From Bradyrhizobium sp. sBnM-33 (GTDB lineage Bacteria; Pseudomonadota; Alphaproteobacteria; Rhizobiales; Xanthobacteraceae), in the NCBI RefSeq assembly GCF_032917945.1, contig NZ_CP136624.1:6200001-6264000 (forward strand): a stretch of 64,000 bases of DNA, in the 5' to 3' direction. How positions within the stretch are numbered: the first letter of the stretch is position 1; every line of letters starts with the position of its first letter. Position numbers and translations under genes: made by a program. The notes under the pieces were generated by a model, which worked only from the letters and a program-made list of their open reading frames with translations, was not told the origin of the DNA and did no database searches. Below, piece by piece: positions 62,086-64,000 of the stretch.

Positions 62086-63333
62086 ATGACCGACCTATCC
62101 GCGCCTATGAAGCCGCATGCGATGGATATGCACAGTCACTCGCCGGGCGTGGTCCTGCGATCCCTGATCATCGGCCTCACGGCTTTTCTTACCGTGGTCG
62201 ATCTGTTCGCGACGCAGGCGATTCTGCCCTCACTGACCCGGCATTACAACGTCACGCCGGCCGCGATGGGCTTTGCGGTCAATGCCAGCACCATGGGCAT
62301 GGCCCTCGCCGGCCTCGTGGTCGGCTTTCTCAGCCCGCATATCGATCGCCGGCTTGGTATTCTCCTGAGTCTCGTGCTGCTCGCCGTCCCCACCACCTTG
62401 CTGGCGAGCGCGCCCGACCTCACGGTATTCACGGCCCTTCGCGTCCTGCAGGGGCTATGTATGGCCTCGGCGTTCGCCTTGACGCTGGCCTATCTCGGTG
62501 AACAGTGCAGCTCGATGGACGCCGGCGGCGCCTTTGCCGCCTACATCACCGGCAACGTCGCCAGCAACCTGATCGGACGGCTGGTCTCGGCCGCGGTCGT
62601 TGATGCGCTCGGGCTGGCGTCGAACTTCTATTTCTTCGCGCTGCTCAACCTCGCCGGCGCGGTACTGGTGTACTTCACGATCCCGCGCGTCAGGTCGATG
62701 CACACGATCTCCACGACGCAATCGCCTTTCGCGGCGACGGTCACGCATTGGCGGAGCCCGTCGCTGCGCGCCGCCTTTGCGATCGGCTTCTGCATCCTGT
62801 TTGCCTTCATCGGCACCTTCACATTCGTCAATTTCGTCCTGGTGCGCGCGCCGCTGTCACTGGGACGGATGGATCTCGGCTTCGTCTATTTTGTCTTTGC
62901 GCCCTCCGTGATCACGACGATGTTCGCCGGCAAGGCGGTGGCGCGGTTCGGCACCCCGCCTGTGATCTGGGCTGCGCTCGCGGTCGCCGCTGTTGGACTG
63001 CCCCTGATGCTGTCCTCTCATCTTCCGCACGTTCTGATCGGCATGGTGCTGGTCGGCGTCGGCACCTTCTTCGCGCAGGCCTCGGCGACGGGCTTTGTCG
63101 GCCAGGCCGCACACGACAATCGCGGAGTCGCCAGCGGAACCTACCTCGCCTGCTATTTCTTCGGCGGCATGGTCGGCAGCGCCGTTCTCGGCCAATTGTT
63201 CGACCGTTTTGACTGGAGTGCGTGCGTCGCCGGCGTCGGCGCGTCACTCGCGATTGCCGCATGGCTTACCACGCAGCTCAAACTTCCAACAATAGGAGAG
63301 ACGCCAATGATGCCGGCAACGACGGCCGATTGA
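62086..63333 (+). CDS. MFS transporter (YnfM/arabinose-efflux type)
   Basis: 415 aa with 12 predicted membrane segments. LTAFLTVVDLFATQAILPSL is helix 1, SPHIDRRLGILLSLVLL contains the loop 2-3 motif, and LGRMDLGFVYFVFAPSVITT starts the second half. A His-rich start (MKPHAMDMHSHSPG) is unusual and might bind metal. ATG 62086 has a weak upstream site. Substrate unknown; 109 bases after the cupin gene, possibly in one transcript. Confidence 0.85.
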   Translation: MTDLSAPMKPHAMDMHSHSPGVVLRSLIIGLTAFLTVVDLFATQAILPSLTRHYNVTPAAMGFAVNASTMGMALAGLVVGFLSPHIDRRLGILLSLVLLAVPTTLLASAPDLTVFTALRVLQGLCMASAFALTLAYLGEQCSSMDAGGAFAAYITGNVASNLIGRLVSAAVVDALGLASNFYFFALLNLAGAVLVYFTIPRVRSMHTISTTQSPFAATVTHWRSPSLRAAFAIGFCILFAFIGTFTFVNFVLVRAPLSLGRMDLGFVYFVFAPSVITTMFAGKAVARFGTPPVIWAALAVAAVGLPLMLSSHLPHVLIGMVLVGVGTFFAQASATGFVGQAAHDNRGVASGTYLACYFFGGMVGSAVLGQLFDRFDWSACVAGVGASLAIAAWLTTQLKLPTIGETPMMPATTAD

Positions 63334-63444
63334 TCACAGCGATTTGTTCACCACCGTTCGATCGCTGTTCGTAACGAAGGCCGATCGATCGACGTAATCG
63401 AAACAGCGGTTAACCGCGAACAAGCACAACAAAGGGTACTCAAC

Positions 63445-63674
63445 ATGACAAAGACTTTGCGCGCCTTGCTCTCGATTTCCGCTCTCGCTCTCTTGGTGGG
63501 ACTCGCTTCCGCACCTGCAACATTCGCACAGGACAAAATGGGCAAGGACGGGATGGCCAAGGACAGCCTGTCCAAGGACGCGATTCCAAGGATGGCATGA
63601 AAAACGACGGTGCCATATCCAAGGACGGCATGAAGAAGCACGACTTCATGTCGAAGGACAGCATGAAGAATTAG
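63445..63674 (+). pseudogene. Pentapeptide MxKDx-repeat protein, frameshifted
   Basis: Signal MTKTLRALLSISALALLVGL with PATFAQD, then MGKDG-MAKDS-LSKDA repeats. One base is missing at about 63591 (GCGATTCC for an expected GCGATGTCC). The next frame continues KDGMKNDGAISKDGMKKHDF and MSKDSMKN to 63674. The MxKDx repeats identify the family of small exported proteins of unknown function. The written frame ends at 63600. Confidence 0.82.
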
Positions 63675-63792
63675 GCGGACTGCCGAGTTACGCGCCCGGA
63701 CTTACCCTAAGCCGACGTTTGGCCGCGTTAGTCCCTATACACAAACCGCACCGTCATCCTCGAGCTTCCTAGTAGACAGGCAGTCACATCAC

Positions 63793-64000
63793 TTATTTTT
63801 CCTTGAACTCAAACAGTTCAATCAGGTTACCCGATGGATCTTCCAGAAGCCTCGCGCGACCGGCTCCCGCCTCGCTAATTTCTCCTCTAAACTTGGCCCC
63901 ACCAGCGTTCAACCGGCCGATGAGACCGTCTATATCTTTCGTAATAATCATGAACCGATTCCATCCACCAGGCTCCGGATTGCCGCCAGCAGTTCCTCCG
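63793..64000 (-). CDS. VOC/glyoxalase-family protein, 5' part beyond the window
   Basis: The C-terminal 68 residues are visible: GGWNRFMIITKDIDGLIGRL, then GARFRG-like GAKFRGEISEAGAG, then LLEDPSGNLIELFEFKEK and stop. The DPSGNLIELFE end with its metal-type Glu is typical of single-domain VOC proteins. Function cannot be narrowed without the N-terminal half. Confidence 0.75.
   Translation of the reverse strand, partial: GGTAGGNPEPGGWNRFMIITKDIDGLIGRLNAGGAKFRGEISEAGAGRARLLEDPSGNLIELFEFKEK

Noticed and set aside
1..64000. rRNA, tRNA and CRISPR arrays
   Set aside because: I looked for tRNA T-loop and D-loop words, especially near the two integrases, and for regularly spaced repeats, and saw none. 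A covariance search would be needed to exclude a tRNA fragment at an attachment site.

Overview
The window reads as high-GC alphaproteobacterial chromosome, most likely Bradyrhizobium or a close relative (Nitrobacteraceae). This is inferred from gene families: many orphan PF04392 substrate-binding proteins, Bug/TctC receptors, SRAP and LigD repair genes, DUF3606, DUF6894 and DUF6876 small proteins, an MxKDx pentapeptide protein, and REP-type palindromes around CCCGCGAAGGCGGG. I found no rRNA, tRNA or CRISPR array.

Layout. (1) 1-14.2 kb: nine tandem, same-strand, exported PF04392 substrate-binding proteins with no permease or ATPase gene. They are interrupted by an IS1182-type insertion (6466-8057, 18-bp inverted repeats, GGGGT duplication) and by an alpha/beta-hydrolase/adenylate-cyclase fusion; a broken paralogue of that fusion follows the array. 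The spacers behind several of the genes carry a conserved element at a fixed distance from the stop codon. (2) 14.7-25.4 kb: small hypothetical genes; an IS110-family (IS1111-type) element that has split a SRAP gene after its fourth codon; a mosaic of duplicated small-gene modules (65-aa gene, hairpin, DUF3606); a DUF4142/PRC-barrel protein; a Crp/Fnr regulator; and a frameshifted LigD ligase. (3) 25.6-29.1 kb: a decayed integrase locus. (4) 29.5-38 kb: a compact aromatic-acid catabolic cluster on the minus strand (TetR, PDC hydrolase LigI, Bug receptor, GalB hydratase, LigK-type aldolase, Pht5-like decarboxylase, class I extradiol dioxygenase, P450). A divergent Bug receptor shares its control region, which holds a perfect palindrome as candidate operator. 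(5) 38-44.7 kb: MFS exporter, PAS-GGDEF-EAL protein (frameshifted), HerA-like ATPase, AhpD-like protein. (6) 44.9-52.2 kb: an IS4-type element sitting inside a REP palindrome, a dispersed repeat, a second intact integrase, a DUF5131/TcmP pair, and remnants of SRAP and LigD. (7) 52.3-61.3 kb: small genes and a broken prophage segment (ParB-like, Mom-like, DUF6876 group, terminase small and large subunits) containing a second IS1111-type element. The terminase is cut off and joined to a flavin disulfide reductase tail. (8) 61.5-64 kb: cupin protein, MFS exporter, MxKDx protein, VOC protein.

Genes working together: the 36.9-30.7 kb cluster is the most coherent unit. It looks like the lower half of a protocatechuate/phthalate 4,5-cleavage route (pyrone dicarboxylate to oxalomesaconate to CHA to pyruvate plus oxaloacetate) with its own receptor and regulator. 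A striking general feature is how many accessory genes are broken by a single-base indel or an in-frame TAG. Real decay and uncorrected sequencing error cannot be separated from the sequence alone.
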